Source: JAJEEA01 sp965116765 (GTDB lineage: Bacteria; Acidobacteriota; Vicinamibacteria; Vicinamibacterales; UBA8438). Taken from it: a stretch of 64,000 nt of DNA. This document shows positions 38,678 through 47,183 of the stretch, one piece after another (the stretch's first letter is position 1; every line of letters begins with the position of its first letter). The stretch spans positions 2,852,001 to 2,916,000 of the forward strand of contig OZ220718.1 in NCBI GenBank assembly GCA_965116765.1, in the 5' to 3' direction. The notes below the pieces were generated by a model that saw only the letters and a list, made by a program, of their open reading frames with translations, ran no database searches and was not told where the DNA came from. A program made the translations under genes and the position numbers.

Positions 38678-39367
38678 ATGAAGATCCACACCGCGGAGTT
38701 CGTCAGGAGCGTCGGCGCCGACAGCCCGCTCCCCGACCCGCGGGTGCCCCAGGTCAGCCTCATCGGCCGATCGAACGTCGGCAAGTCGACCCTGATCAAC
38801 GCCCTCGCGCGCCGCAAGATAGCGCGGGCCGGGGGCGCCCCCGGCACCACCCGCCTCCTCAACGTCTACCGCATCGTCCTCGCCCGGCGCCGCGGCGAGC
38901 TGCTCCTCATCGACCTCCCCGGCTACGGCTACGCCCGCGGTGGGGCCGAGAGCACGCGGGTCTTCGACCGGCTCACCGAGCGTTACTTCCGCCGCAGCCC
39001 CGAGCCGGACGCGGACGGTCCGGGACCGCGCGGCCCGGCCGGACCGCCGGCGCCTGGGGCCCCGATGGGGGCGATCCTGCTCGTCGACGTCCGCCACCCG
39101 GGGCTCGAGAACGACCGCAGCGCCCTCGGCTGGCTGACCGGGCTGGAGCTGCCCCTCGTCGTCGCCGCCACCAAGATCGACCGCCTCTCGCGCTCCGCCA
39201 GGCAGGCGAAGCTGCGCGCGCACGAGAAGGCGCTCGCCCACCCCGTGCTGCCGGTTTCGGCGAAGCGCGGCGACGGCCTGCGCGAGCTGTGGACAGCGCT
39301 GCTGGCTCTCGCCGACGGCGCGCCGCGGACGGACACGGAAAACCGCGAATGGCGGGCGAAGGAGTGA
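38678..39367 (+). CDS. engB: Ribosome-assembly GTPase EngB (YihA/YsxC), with an unusual Pro/Gly insert
   Basis: This 229-residue GTPase assists late 50S assembly. Motifs are G1 GRSNVGKS (residues 30-37), G3 DLPGYG, G4 TKID (165-168) and G5 SAK. Residues ~108-129 form a low-complexity insert rich in Pro, Gly and Asp between the switch region and the next strand, which is not usual for this ~200-residue family. The ATG at 38678 was preferred because family homology begins with KIHTAEFVRS; an in-frame GTG at 38621 would add 19 residues. It closes the proteostasis block. Confidence 0.92.
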   Translation: MKIHTAEFVRSVGADSPLPDPRVPQVSLIGRSNVGKSTLINALARRKIARAGGAPGTTRLLNVYRIVLARRRGELLLIDLPGYGYARGGAESTRVFDRLTERYFRRSPEPDADGPGPRGPAGPPAPGAPMGAILLVDVRHPGLENDRSALGWLTGLELPLVVAATKIDRLSRSARQAKLRAHEKALAHPVLPVSAKRGDGLRELWTALLALADGAPRTDTENREWRAKE

Positions 39368-39376
39368 ATTGAACCG

Positions 39377-39624
39377 TCACTCGTTGGCCGGCCGCAGCAG
39401 GCCGACGGCGCCTGGCCGATTGCCCGGTGGGTAGCGCTGCCGGTGCCGAACAGGTCGGACGCCGACTGCACGACGGCGAGCGCCGCCTGGCCGATGGTCG
39501 GCGCACTCGGCATCAGGTCGGTCATTGCACGGAAGAAGGCGCGCTCGACGTCACCGCGGTTGGCGCCGCCGACGCCCTGGACGGTCACGCCCGTGGTCCG
39601 GTTCCGCCCCCCCTCGACGGCGTT
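39377..39624 (-). pseudogene. Decayed copy of the C-terminus of an M4 metallopeptidase gene
   Basis: About 80 codons on the minus strand (NAVEGGRNRTTGVTVQGVGG, RGDVERAFFRAMTDLMPSAPTIGQAALAV and DLFGTGSATHRAIGQA) parallel the last 85 residues of the intact protease next door (LAVEGGTNPVTGLTVGGAG, RIFFRALTELMPQ). A one-base shift in the last ten codons is needed to restore the ending AVGLLRPANE and its stop at 39377. The catalytic region is gone. It represents a tandem duplicate of the neighbouring gene that has decayed. Confidence 0.82.
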
Positions 39625-39773
39625 GGAACCGCGTTCGGCTGCACGACGGCCACGAGGGAAACAACGTCGGCGGCGAGCACGCGCGCGACGGCCGAAAGGT
39701 CCTCGGTCCAGAACCCATCGCGCCTGCACGCGACGGCGGAAGGTCACCGGCCCGGTCCACTGCACCGGGACCG

Positions 39774-41639
39774 TCAGCCGGCGGGTGCGGGCGGCAGCGG
39801 CGGTAGGCCGACGGCGACAAGCGCGTCCTCGACCGCCCGCTGGACGTCGGTGCCGGCGGCGAGGTCCGCCGCCGCCTGCCGGATGACGTCGGCGGCCAGC
39901 GGGAAGGACGTGGCCTGGGGCATCAGCTCCGTCAGCGCCCGGAAGAAGATGCGCTCGATCTGCTCGCGGCTCGACGCGCCGGCGCCGCCGACGGTGAGCC
40001 CGGTGACCGGGTTCGTCCCCCCCTCGACAGCGAGATAGAACGCGTGGCTCAGGATCGTCGAGTTCCAGTGCTGGGCGCCGTAGCAGCAGTATTCCGGGTC
40101 GAAGGCGACAAACCGTCCCCCCAGGAACAGGGCCCCGGAGTACGTGTAGTACCGGTCGTCGATGATCACGACCGCGAATTCAAAGCGGAAGGGGTAGGCC
40201 GGCGAGCTGAAGGTCGACCACGGATCCGACAGCGACCGCAACGTCCCCGCCGCGTACTCGCTGCCGTACTCGTAGGTACCCGCGGCACCGACCCCCTCGT
40301 GGAAGAACCCGGTCGAGACGCCGAAGATGTCGGAGTAGGCCTCGTTGACGCCGCCCGCCTGGGAGGATGCCAGGACGAACCGGCCGTCCTCGCTGCACAG
40401 GGCCGGAATCGGCTCCCACACGTCACGCTCCAACTGGATGGGAAAGCTGGTCTCCGGACAGCTGTACGTCTCGCCCTCCCACTCGAAGCTCGGCGGCCCG
40501 AGGCGGCCGACGTTGTCCAGTCTGTTGAACAGTCCCCCACCCGTCCGCGTAGCGACGGAGAAGTACGTGAGCCCGTGCATCAGCTCGTGCGCGACGGTGT
40601 GCAGCGCGACGCGCGGCTGCGTCGCCTCGGAATCCGGTATGCGGCGCTGGCCGAACACGTAGACACCGGCGCCGTCCGGCCCGAACGGGGGCCGATAGGC
40701 GTAGGCGTTGAAAAAGCCGTTGTTGACGATGCCGACGATGCGTCCGTTCACACCGTCGAGCCCCTCCCATCCGTGCCGCTGCGCGAAGTAGTCGTAGGTC
40801 CAGCCCATGTGAACGTGGGCGTCGACCACCGCGGCGTCGTCCCAGACGTTGTCGGGGTCGGCCGCGATGTCGCTCGATGTCCAGCGCGGGACACGAGGCG
40901 GCCCCGATTGGAGCAACGGGACAAGCCGCTCGACATCGAAGCCCGCGTCGAGGGTGATGACCTCGCTCGGCCGGAGGCGGTCGTGCGCCTCGTACCGTCC
41001 ACCCTCCTGCGTCGTGCTGATCTTCTTGGTGTCGCCGAGGAACCCGGCGCCGGTACCGACCGCGGACTGCGTGTCGAACGCCGCCTCCTTCTGCACGACG
41101 GCGCCGTCGACGGCCGACACGAAGTAGGTGTGGGCGTCCTCCAGGGTCAGGGGATAGGCCAGCTCGTACAAGCCGCCGAGCAGCGGCAGGACGACCGCCT
41201 CCGGCAGGCGGCCCGCCGCGGCCGCCCCGGTCCGCTGCAGCAGGCGGCCCGCGGCCTCGCCGGCGGTCAGCGCCGGCGCCGTCTCGACGTCGATGTCGGT
41301 ATACAGAGTGCCGAAGAGCGAGACCGTCACGCCCCGGTCGAGCTGCCGCGACACGCCGCCGCCGTGCACCTGCACGCCCTCGTGGAACTGCGCCAGGTAC
41401 TCGTGGGTGCGCCCCGGCAGGCTGCGGTCGTCCTGGCGGGACACGACGACGAGCTCGCCGGCCCGCGTCATCCCGTCGAGCGTCGCATCCCACTGCCGCA
41501 GCTCGTCGACGCCGGTCGAGTACCCGACGGCCACCGAGAGCTCTCCCGGTGACAACTGGGCGGCGGCGGGCCGGCCCGCGGCCTGAATCACGACCCCGGC
41601 AAGGGCCGTCACCATGACGAGTCGCTGAACGTTGTGCAT
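39774..41639 (-). CDS. Secreted thermolysin-like (M4) metallopeptidase
   Basis: This 621-residue zinc endopeptidase has a signal peptide (residues ~1-28, VVIQAAGRPAAAQ), an FTP/propeptide region (~40-185; GLYELAYPLTLEDAHTYFVSAVDGAVV), and an M4 catalytic domain. The zinc motif HELMH is at residues 351-355, and NEAYSDIFG at 432-440 supplies the third zinc ligand, Glu433. The C-terminal M4 helical lobe follows (LAVEGGTNPVTG...RIFFRALTELMP). It probably degrades extracellular protein. It is monocistronic; a broken duplicate of its 3' end lies just downstream. The ATG at 41639 starts the signal peptide. Confidence 0.9.
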   Translation of the reverse strand: MHNVQRLVMVTALAGVVIQAAGRPAAAQLSPGELSVAVGYSTGVDELRQWDATLDGMTRAGELVVVSRQDDRSLPGRTHEYLAQFHEGVQVHGGGVSRQLDRGVTVSLFGTLYTDIDVETAPALTAGEAAGRLLQRTGAAAAGRLPEAVVLPLLGGLYELAYPLTLEDAHTYFVSAVDGAVVQKEAAFDTQSAVGTGAGFLGDTKKISTTQEGGRYEAHDRLRPSEVITLDAGFDVERLVPLLQSGPPRVPRWTSSDIAADPDNVWDDAAVVDAHVHMGWTYDYFAQRHGWEGLDGVNGRIVGIVNNGFFNAYAYRPPFGPDGAGVYVFGQRRIPDSEATQPRVALHTVAHELMHGLTYFSVATRTGGGLFNRLDNVGRLGPPSFEWEGETYSCPETSFPIQLERDVWEPIPALCSEDGRFVLASSQAGGVNEAYSDIFGVSTGFFHEGVGAAGTYEYGSEYAAGTLRSLSDPWSTFSSPAYPFRFEFAVVIIDDRYYTYSGALFLGGRFVAFDPEYCCYGAQHWNSTILSHAFYLAVEGGTNPVTGLTVGGAGASSREQIERIFFRALTELMPQATSFPLAADVIRQAAADLAAGTDVQRAVEDALVAVGLPPLPPAPAG

Positions 41640-42018
41640 TCTCTCGATTCCCTCTGTCGACGCCGGGACGGCGACGCGATCCGGGCGCGCGAGGGCCCGG
41701 TCATCGCCACCGCCCCCCAGTCTATGTCGGGAAACGCACCGGCGGCAACCGGCCGGGCGACGGGAATCGGCTGCGCCCCCCCTACCTGACCGTGGCGGCG
41801 GCCCCTTCGCCATGGTCGCGAGGCGGCCGACCTCATGCTGCTCCGCGACACCGACGCCAACGCGTGGCGGCCGCCCCTCGCCATCGCGGCGAGACGGCTC
41901 CCGGGCGGGCGGCGACGGCGGGCTGCCGCCGGCGCAGCGCAGGAATCGATATACTTGACGGTCGGACCCGGGCGTCCGGCACCACGCCGGGCGGGTTCGC
42001 CGACAGGAGACAGTCGCC
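41640..42018. other. Divergent intergenic region between M4 and M16 protease genes
   Basis: These 379 bp carry the promoters of two divergent secreted-protease genes. Two imperfect GC-rich segments resembling GGCGGCCCCTTCGCCAT and GGCGGCCGCCCCTCGCCAT (around 41792 and 41865) are repeated in direct orientation. No gene or clear promoter box was identified. Confidence 0.35.
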
Positions 42019-43368
42019 ATGCAATGGACGCGTCAGGGCCTCGCCGCCTTCGCCCTCGTGCTCGCCGCCGCGGCGACGGCGGCGGGACAGGCCGGCCGCG
42101 AGGTCTTTCCCTTCCCCGTCACCACCTTCGAGCTCGACAACGGGCTCTCGGTGGTCGGCGTCGACTACGACAGCCCCGGCATCGTCGCCTACTACACGGT
42201 GGTGCGCACCGGCTCGCGGAACGAGGTCGAGCCGGGCTTCTCGGGCTACGCGCACTTCTTCGAGCACATGATGTTCCGGGGCACCGAGAAGTACCCCACC
42301 GAGGCCTACAACGCCGTGGTCAAGCGCATCGGGGCCGACTCGAACGCGTTCACGACCACGGACTGGACCACCTACTACATCGTGGCGAGCTCGGACGCGC
42401 TGGAGACCATCGTCGACCTCGAGTCCGACCGCTTCCTCAACCTGCGGTACTCCGAGGAGGACTTCCGCACCGAGGCCGGCGCCATCCTCGGCGAGTACAA
42501 CCTGAACTTCTCGAACCCGGTGGCGCTGCTGCGCGAGACCCTGTACGACCTCGCGTACACGACGCACCCGTACAAGCACACGACGATCGGGCTCCTGGAG
42601 GACATCCGGGACATGCCCGACCACTACGACTACAGCCTGCAGTTCTACGACCGCTACTACCGGCCCGAGAACTGCATCGTCGTCGTGGTGGGCGACTTCG
42701 ACCAGGCCGAGCTCGAGCGCCTCGCCCGCGAGTACTACGGCGGGTGGGAGCGCGGCGGCTTCGAGCCGGAGATCCCGGCCGAGCCGCCGCAGACCGAGGC
42801 GCGCGCCACCCGCATCACGTGGCCCAACCCGACCCTGCCGTTCCTGATGATGGGCTACCACGCGCCGGCGTTCTCGGACGAGCGCATCGACATGCCCGCC
42901 CTCGACGTCCTCTCGCAGCTCCTGTTCTCGCAGACCTCGCCCCTCTTCCGGCGGCTCTATCTGGAGGAGCAGGTCGTCGACGCGCTGCAGGGAGGCGCCC
43001 TCGACAGCCGCGACGCGCCGCTGTTCACGATCATCGCGCGCATCACCGACCCGGCGCGGGTCGACTACGTCCGGGATGCGATAGTCGCCGAGATCGAGCG
43101 GCTGAAGACCGAGCCGGTCGACGAGGCGGTGCTCGCGGCCACCAAGTCGCACATGCGGTACGCCTTTGCGATGGGGCTCGACAACCCCGGCGCGATCGCG
43201 CAGACGCTGGGGCACTACCTGCAGCTGACGCGGGACCCCGAGACCGTGAACCGGGTCTACGCGCTCTACGACGCGGTCTCGCCGGAGGACGTACGGATGG
43301 CGGCCAACCGCTACTTCGCCGACACCAACCGAACGGAGGTCGTCCTGACCCAGGAGGAAGCCCGATGA
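42019..43368 (+). CDS. M16-family zinc peptidase, catalytic subunit
   Basis: This 449-residue exported peptidase has a signal peptide (residues ~1-25, ending TAAGQ) and the inverted zinc motif HFFEH (HxxEH, residues 79-83). The downstream glutamate region of the family follows (LESDRFLNLRYSEEDFRTEAGAILGEY). The length equals one M16B half-clamshell. Bacterial M16B enzymes often pair with an inactive paralogue, which is exactly what follows here. The stop at 43368 overlaps the first of three consecutive start modules for the partner. Confidence 0.93.
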   Translation: MQWTRQGLAAFALVLAAAATAAGQAGREVFPFPVTTFELDNGLSVVGVDYDSPGIVAYYTVVRTGSRNEVEPGFSGYAHFFEHMMFRGTEKYPTEAYNAVVKRIGADSNAFTTTDWTTYYIVASSDALETIVDLESDRFLNLRYSEEDFRTEAGAILGEYNLNFSNPVALLRETLYDLAYTTHPYKHTTIGLLEDIRDMPDHYDYSLQFYDRYYRPENCIVVVVGDFDQAELERLAREYYGGWERGGFEPEIPAEPPQTEARATRITWPNPTLPFLMMGYHAPAFSDERIDMPALDVLSQLLFSQTSPLFRRLYLEEQVVDALQGGALDSRDAPLFTIIARITDPARVDYVRDAIVAEIERLKTEPVDEAVLAATKSHMRYAFAMGLDNPGAIAQTLGHYLQLTRDPETVNRVYALYDAVSPEDVRMAANRYFADTNRTEVVLTQEEAR

Positions 43369-43579
43369 CCGCCGCGGCCCGTTCTCGACGCTGCCGGGGC
43401 CATCACCCACACCGACCGGACGGAGGTCGTGCCGACACTGGAGGAAGCCCGATGACCGCCGCAGCCCTCGCGACCCTGCCGGGCCGTCACCGACACCGAC
43501 CGGACGGAGGTCGTGCCGACCCTGGAGGAAGCCCGATGACCGCCGCAGTCCTTCTTCGACGCCGCCGGGCCGTCACCGC
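43329..43579 (+). repeat. Three tandem copies of the M16 gene junction (stop, Shine-Dalgarno and start)
   Basis: An 84-87-bp unit is repeated three times from 43329, 43416 and 43500. Each holds the coding end of the first gene (ACCGxACGGAGGTCGT), the Shine-Dalgarno GGAGGAAG, and ATGACCGCC. The three ATGs are at 43365, 43452 and 43536. Both unit lengths are multiples of three, so all three starts share the reading frame of the second M16 gene. The last copy is the most diverged at its 3' end. Confidence 0.9.
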
Positions 43580-45236
43580 CGGTTCGGGTTCCCGCTCCGC
43601 GCGCCTGTCGCGAAGCACGCCCGCGGGTCGGCGCCGCCCGGCGCTCCGGCACGGCCCGGGGGCCGGCGGCAGGACCACGCGTGCCCGGCGCGTGCGGCTG
43701 GCGTGGCTCGTCGCCGCCGGTCTCGTCCTCGCGCTCGCGGGCGCCGACCCCGGCGTGTCGACCGCGGGCCAGTCCGACCCCACCCTCGTCACGCTCCCCG
43801 CGCCCGGCTCGCCGCTGGTGACCCTGCGCATCGGGTTCCGCAACGGGTCGGTCGACGACCCGGCGGGCAAGAACGGCCTCAACGCCCTGACCGCCCTCAC
43901 GATAGGGCGCGGCGGCACCGAGGCGATGACCTACGAGGCGATCACCGAGGCGCTGTACCCGTGGTCGGCGTCGATCCGGGCGCAATTCGACAAGGAGATG
44001 ACGGTGATCGTGGGCGAGGTGCACCGCGACCACCTCGATCCGTTCTTCGAGATCCTGCGCGACCTGGTGACCGCGCCGCGGTTCGACCCGTCCGACTTCG
44101 AGCGCAACCGCGACTTCCTGACCAACACCGTGGTGTCGACGCTGCGCGGCAGCGACGACGAGGAGCTCGGCAAGGAAGCCCTGAACGCGCTGCTGTACGC
44201 GGGGCATCCCTACGCCGCCCCCGCCGTCGGCACCGAGCAGGGGCTGGCGGCCCTGACCCTCGACGACGTGCGGGCGTTTCACCGCGAGCACTACACGCGC
44301 TCGCGCGTGCTCGCGGGCGTCGCCGGCGGCTACCCCGCCGGGTTCGCGGAGCGGGTCGAGCGCGAACTGCTCGACCGCCTGCCGCCGACGGGGGGCCCCG
44401 GGCCCGCCGCGCTGCCGGCACCGAGAGCGCTGGACGGCGTCGAGCTGCTGCTGGTGGACAAGGACGCCATCGCCACCGCGATCTCCATCGGCTTCCCCAT
44501 CGACCTCACCCGCGCCGGCGACGACTTCTACGCGCTGATGGTCGCCAACTCCTACTTCGGCGAGCACCGCACGTTCAACGGCCTGCTCATGAACAAGATG
44601 CGCGGGCAACGGGGGCTCAACTACGGCGACTACTCGTACATCGAGCACTTCGTCCAGGACGGCGGGTCGCGCCTGCCGGTGCCGAACATCCCGCGCCGCC
44701 AGCAGTTCTTCAGCATCTGGATCCGGCCGGTGCCGCACCACAACGCCCACTTCGCGCTGCGGCAGGCCCTGCGCGAGCTGCGGGTCCTGGTCGACGACGG
44801 CCTGAGCGAGGCCGACTTCGAGGCCACCCGCGAGTTCCTCGTCAACTACTCGAAGCTCTACGTGCAGACGGCGAGCCGCCGCCTCGGCTACCACATGGAC
44901 TCGGTCGCGTACGGGGCCGGGTACTTCATCGACGAGATCCAGCGCCGGCTGCCCGAGCTGACCGTCGACGACGTCAACGCCGCGATCCGGCGCCACCTGC
45001 AGGCCGACGACCTCGCGGTCGCCGTCGTCACCCGCGACGCCGCCGCGTTCCGGGACCGCCTGCTCGCGAACGAGCCGTCGCCGCCCACCTACAACGCCGC
45101 GGTGACCGACGCCATCCGCGCCGAGGACGCGCTGATCGAGGCGTTCGACATCGCCGTCAACCCCGAGCGGGTGCAGGTGGTCCCGGTCGAGGAGATGTTC
45201 CGCGAGGTGTCCCCGGCGTCCCGGACCGATCAGTGA
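43365..45236 (+). CDS. M16-family peptidase, non-catalytic partner subunit
   Basis: An M16-fold protein (SPLVTLRIGFRNGSVDDPAGKNGLNALTALTI) lacks the HxxEH motif: where His-His-Glu should be, the sequence reads AGKNGLNAL. It is therefore the structural half of a heterodimer with the active subunit encoded just upstream. Three in-frame starts are possible (43365, 43452, 43536), each with its own GGAGGAAG. The first overlaps the upstream stop as ATGA and gives 623 residues; the third gives 566. A hydrophobic export segment (VRLAWLVAAGLVLALAGADPG) lies well inside any of these, so the n-region is unusually long and Arg-rich; a GTG at 43692 would give an ordinary signal peptide but has no ribosome site. 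Confidence 0.88.
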   Translation: MTAAARSRRCRGHHPHRPDGGRADTGGSPMTAAALATLPGRHRHRPDGGRADPGGSPMTAAVLLRRRRAVTAGSGSRSARLSRSTPAGRRRPALRHGPGAGGRTTRARRVRLAWLVAAGLVLALAGADPGVSTAGQSDPTLVTLPAPGSPLVTLRIGFRNGSVDDPAGKNGLNALTALTIGRGGTEAMTYEAITEALYPWSASIRAQFDKEMTVIVGEVHRDHLDPFFEILRDLVTAPRFDPSDFERNRDFLTNTVVSTLRGSDDEELGKEALNALLYAGHPYAAPAVGTEQGLAALTLDDVRAFHREHYTRSRVLAGVAGGYPAGFAERVERELLDRLPPTGGPGPAALPAPRALDGVELLLVDKDAIATAISIGFPIDLTRAGDDFYALMVANSYFGEHRTFNGLLMNKMRGQRGLNYGDYSYIEHFVQDGGSRLPVPNIPRRQQFFSIWIRPVPHHNAHFALRQALRELRVLVDDGLSEADFEATREFLVNYSKLYVQTASRRLGYHMDSVAYGAGYFIDEIQRRLPELTVDDVNAAIRRHLQADDLAVAVVTRDAAAFRDRLLANEPSPPTYNAAVTDAIRAEDALIEAFDIAVNPERVQVVPVEEMFREVSPASRTDQ

Positions 45237-45448
45237 AAGCGACCACCGGCCCGAGGCCGAGCCCGCCGCCGCGCAGACGCAGCAAGAACAGCTGCCGTCG
45301 GGCGCGGCCGGCGGCTCACGACCGAGCACCGTCCTGACCCGATACCGGCAGACTCCCGCCGTCAGGCACCGGCGCCGCGCCGCATGGGGCGGCGCCGGGT
45401 CGCGGCGTTTCCGCGCCGCCGAACCGTCGCGGCCCTCCGCATGCCAAG

Positions 45449-46204
45449 ATGCCCGATCCCGTCCAGACCACGACCGTGCTGCTCGGAACCGCCGCCTCGC
45501 TGGCGATCGTCCACACCCTGATCGGCATCGACCATTCGCTGCCCCTCGCCGCCCTGGGACGCGCCCGCGGCTGGGCGCTGGGCCGGACGCTGCTGGTGAC
45601 CGGCGTCTGCGGCGCCGGCCACGTCGCGTCGTCGGTCGTGCTCGGCGCCGCGGGGGTCGGCCTCGGCGTCGCGACCGACTCGCTGCTACGGATCGAATCG
45701 GCTCGCGGGGAGCTGGCGGCGGCCCTGCTGCTCGCCTTCGGTCTCTCCTACACCGCCTGGGCCCTGTGGCCGCGGCGCCGCCGACGCGACGGCGGGGGCG
45801 CGCCGGCCGGGCGGGCGGCACGCACCCGCGACGCGCGCGACGCAGCGGCCGAGCCGGCACCGCGGCCGGAGGACGGGCCGGGCCCGAACGGTGGCGGAAC
45901 CGGCGACATCCGCGGCGTGACCGCGTGGGCGCTCTTCGTCGTCTTCGTGCTCGGCCCCTGCGAGCCGCTCATCCCCCTGATGGTCGTGCCGGGGCTGGCC
46001 GGCGACTGGCTGGCGGTGGCGGCGGTGGCCGCGGTATTCGGGCTGCTGACGATCGGGGTGATGCTGGCCGCGGTCACCGCCGCCTGGCACGGCATCGGGT
46101 GGATAGGCCACTCCGCCCGGCATCGCGGCGGACAGCTCGCGCACGCCGCGGCCGGACTCGTCGTCACCGCCAGCGGCGCCGCGGTGCTGTGGCTGGGTCT
46201 GTAG
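45449..46204 (+). CDS. Polytopic membrane protein resembling nickel/cobalt transporters (NiCoT/UreH-like)
   Basis: This 251-residue protein has six predicted membrane segments. The first carries HTLIGIDHSLPLAAL, and the next GVCGAGHVASSVVLG; the pair resembles the HxxxxxDH and GxGH motifs of NiCoT/UreH metal transporters. A charged linker (residues ~110-150) separates the halves, and a second half contains FVLGPCEPLIPLMVVPG. The exact metal, or whether it transports at all, is uncertain. It is monocistronic, 212 bp after the protease pair and convergent with the next gene. Confidence 0.65.
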   Translation: MPDPVQTTTVLLGTAASLAIVHTLIGIDHSLPLAALGRARGWALGRTLLVTGVCGAGHVASSVVLGAAGVGLGVATDSLLRIESARGELAAALLLAFGLSYTAWALWPRRRRRDGGGAPAGRAARTRDARDAAAEPAPRPEDGPGPNGGGTGDIRGVTAWALFVVFVLGPCEPLIPLMVVPGLAGDWLAVAAVAAVFGLLTIGVMLAAVTAAWHGIGWIGHSARHRGGQLAHAAAGLVVTASGAAVLWLGL

Positions 46205-46246
46205 CCCGTCGCCGGAGGCCAAGCGACACCGAAGTCGATTGGCGGA

Positions 46247-47170
46247 CTACCGCGTCACCGTGACAGTGACGTCCTGGTAGGTCTGAAGGCCGCCGTCGTG
46301 GGCGAGGGCACGCAGGACGTACTCGCCGGGGCGGCTGAACGTGACCGCGGTCTCCCAGCGGCCGTCCTCGGGCGCCTCGGGGGTCGACCAGCCCGGCGAC
46401 CAGGGCGAGTCGCGCCCGACCCGGGTGTCCTCCCAGGTCGCGATCTGCGGCGGGTCGAAGGCCGCCTCCCCGGCGCCCCGATAGACGAACCACGACAGGC
46501 GCAGGCCCGTCGCGCTGTCGGTGGTGATGCGGCCCGGCCGCCGGGGATTCGCGGGGGCGAGGGGCCGCGCCCGCGGGACATCGTCGTCGGTGACCGTCGC
46601 GGCCAGCGCCAGCGGCTCGCCCACCCGCGCGGTGCGGGTCGGCTCGCCCTCGACGGTCAGCACGGGAGCGGCGTTCTCGGCGAGCTCGGGGGTCGAGCCG
46701 GCGGCCCCGGCCGCCCCGAAGTTGGCCTGGATCACCAGCTCGTCGATGAAGTAGTCGCGCCTGAGGGTGGCGTAGGCGCGCTGGGTCTCGCCGTTGGCGG
46801 TGAGGGTCCACACCAGCTCGCGGTCGCCGAAGTCGGCGGGCACCCGGACGCTGAACACGAAGCGGTTCCGCCGCGGCTGGAAGCGGGTCGGCTGGCCCCG
46901 GTCGGGGCCGCCGGGCTCGATGGTGTTCTCGGGCCCGACCGGCACGTCCACGACCTGCTCCCAGTTCCGGTTCATGTAGCCGAAGACGAGGTCGAACGAC
47001 CCGTCCTCGTTCTGCACCCAGCCCTCGTAGGCGGGCGAGATGCTCCGCCCGCTGGCGAACGACTGCTGGGCGCGGGCGTCCTGCCCCGCCGCCAGCGCGG
47101 CGAGCAGGACCAGGCACGCCACGCCACGAAGAGACGACGGGCAGCCGGTTGATCTCGAGAACATGCTCAC
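46247..47170 (-). CDS. Secreted protein of unknown function, partner of the cytochrome/monooxygenase gene
   Basis: This 307-residue protein has a signal peptide (residues ~1-35, ending DARAQ) and beta-rich sequence throughout (FDLVFGYMNRNWEQVVDVPVG; LVWTLTANGETQRAYATLRRDYFIDE; ETAVTFSRPGEYVLRALAHDGG). The C-terminal part looks like an Ig- or PKD-like beta sandwich. No catalytic motif is visible. It starts 13 bp after the stop of the Cu-monooxygenase-like gene in the same direction, so the two are an operon; a role in substrate binding or assembly is only a guess. An alternative ATG lies at 47164. Confidence 0.75.
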   Translation of the reverse strand: MSMFSRSTGCPSSLRGVACLVLLAALAAGQDARAQQSFASGRSISPAYEGWVQNEDGSFDLVFGYMNRNWEQVVDVPVGPENTIEPGGPDRGQPTRFQPRRNRFVFSVRVPADFGDRELVWTLTANGETQRAYATLRRDYFIDELVIQANFGAAGAAGSTPELAENAAPVLTVEGEPTRTARVGEPLALAATVTDDDVPRARPLAPANPRRPGRITTDSATGLRLSWFVYRGAGEAAFDPPQIATWEDTRVGRDSPWSPGWSTPEAPEDGRWETAVTFSRPGEYVLRALAHDGGLQTYQDVTVTVTR

Positions 47171-47183
47171 GTCCCGAACCGGC

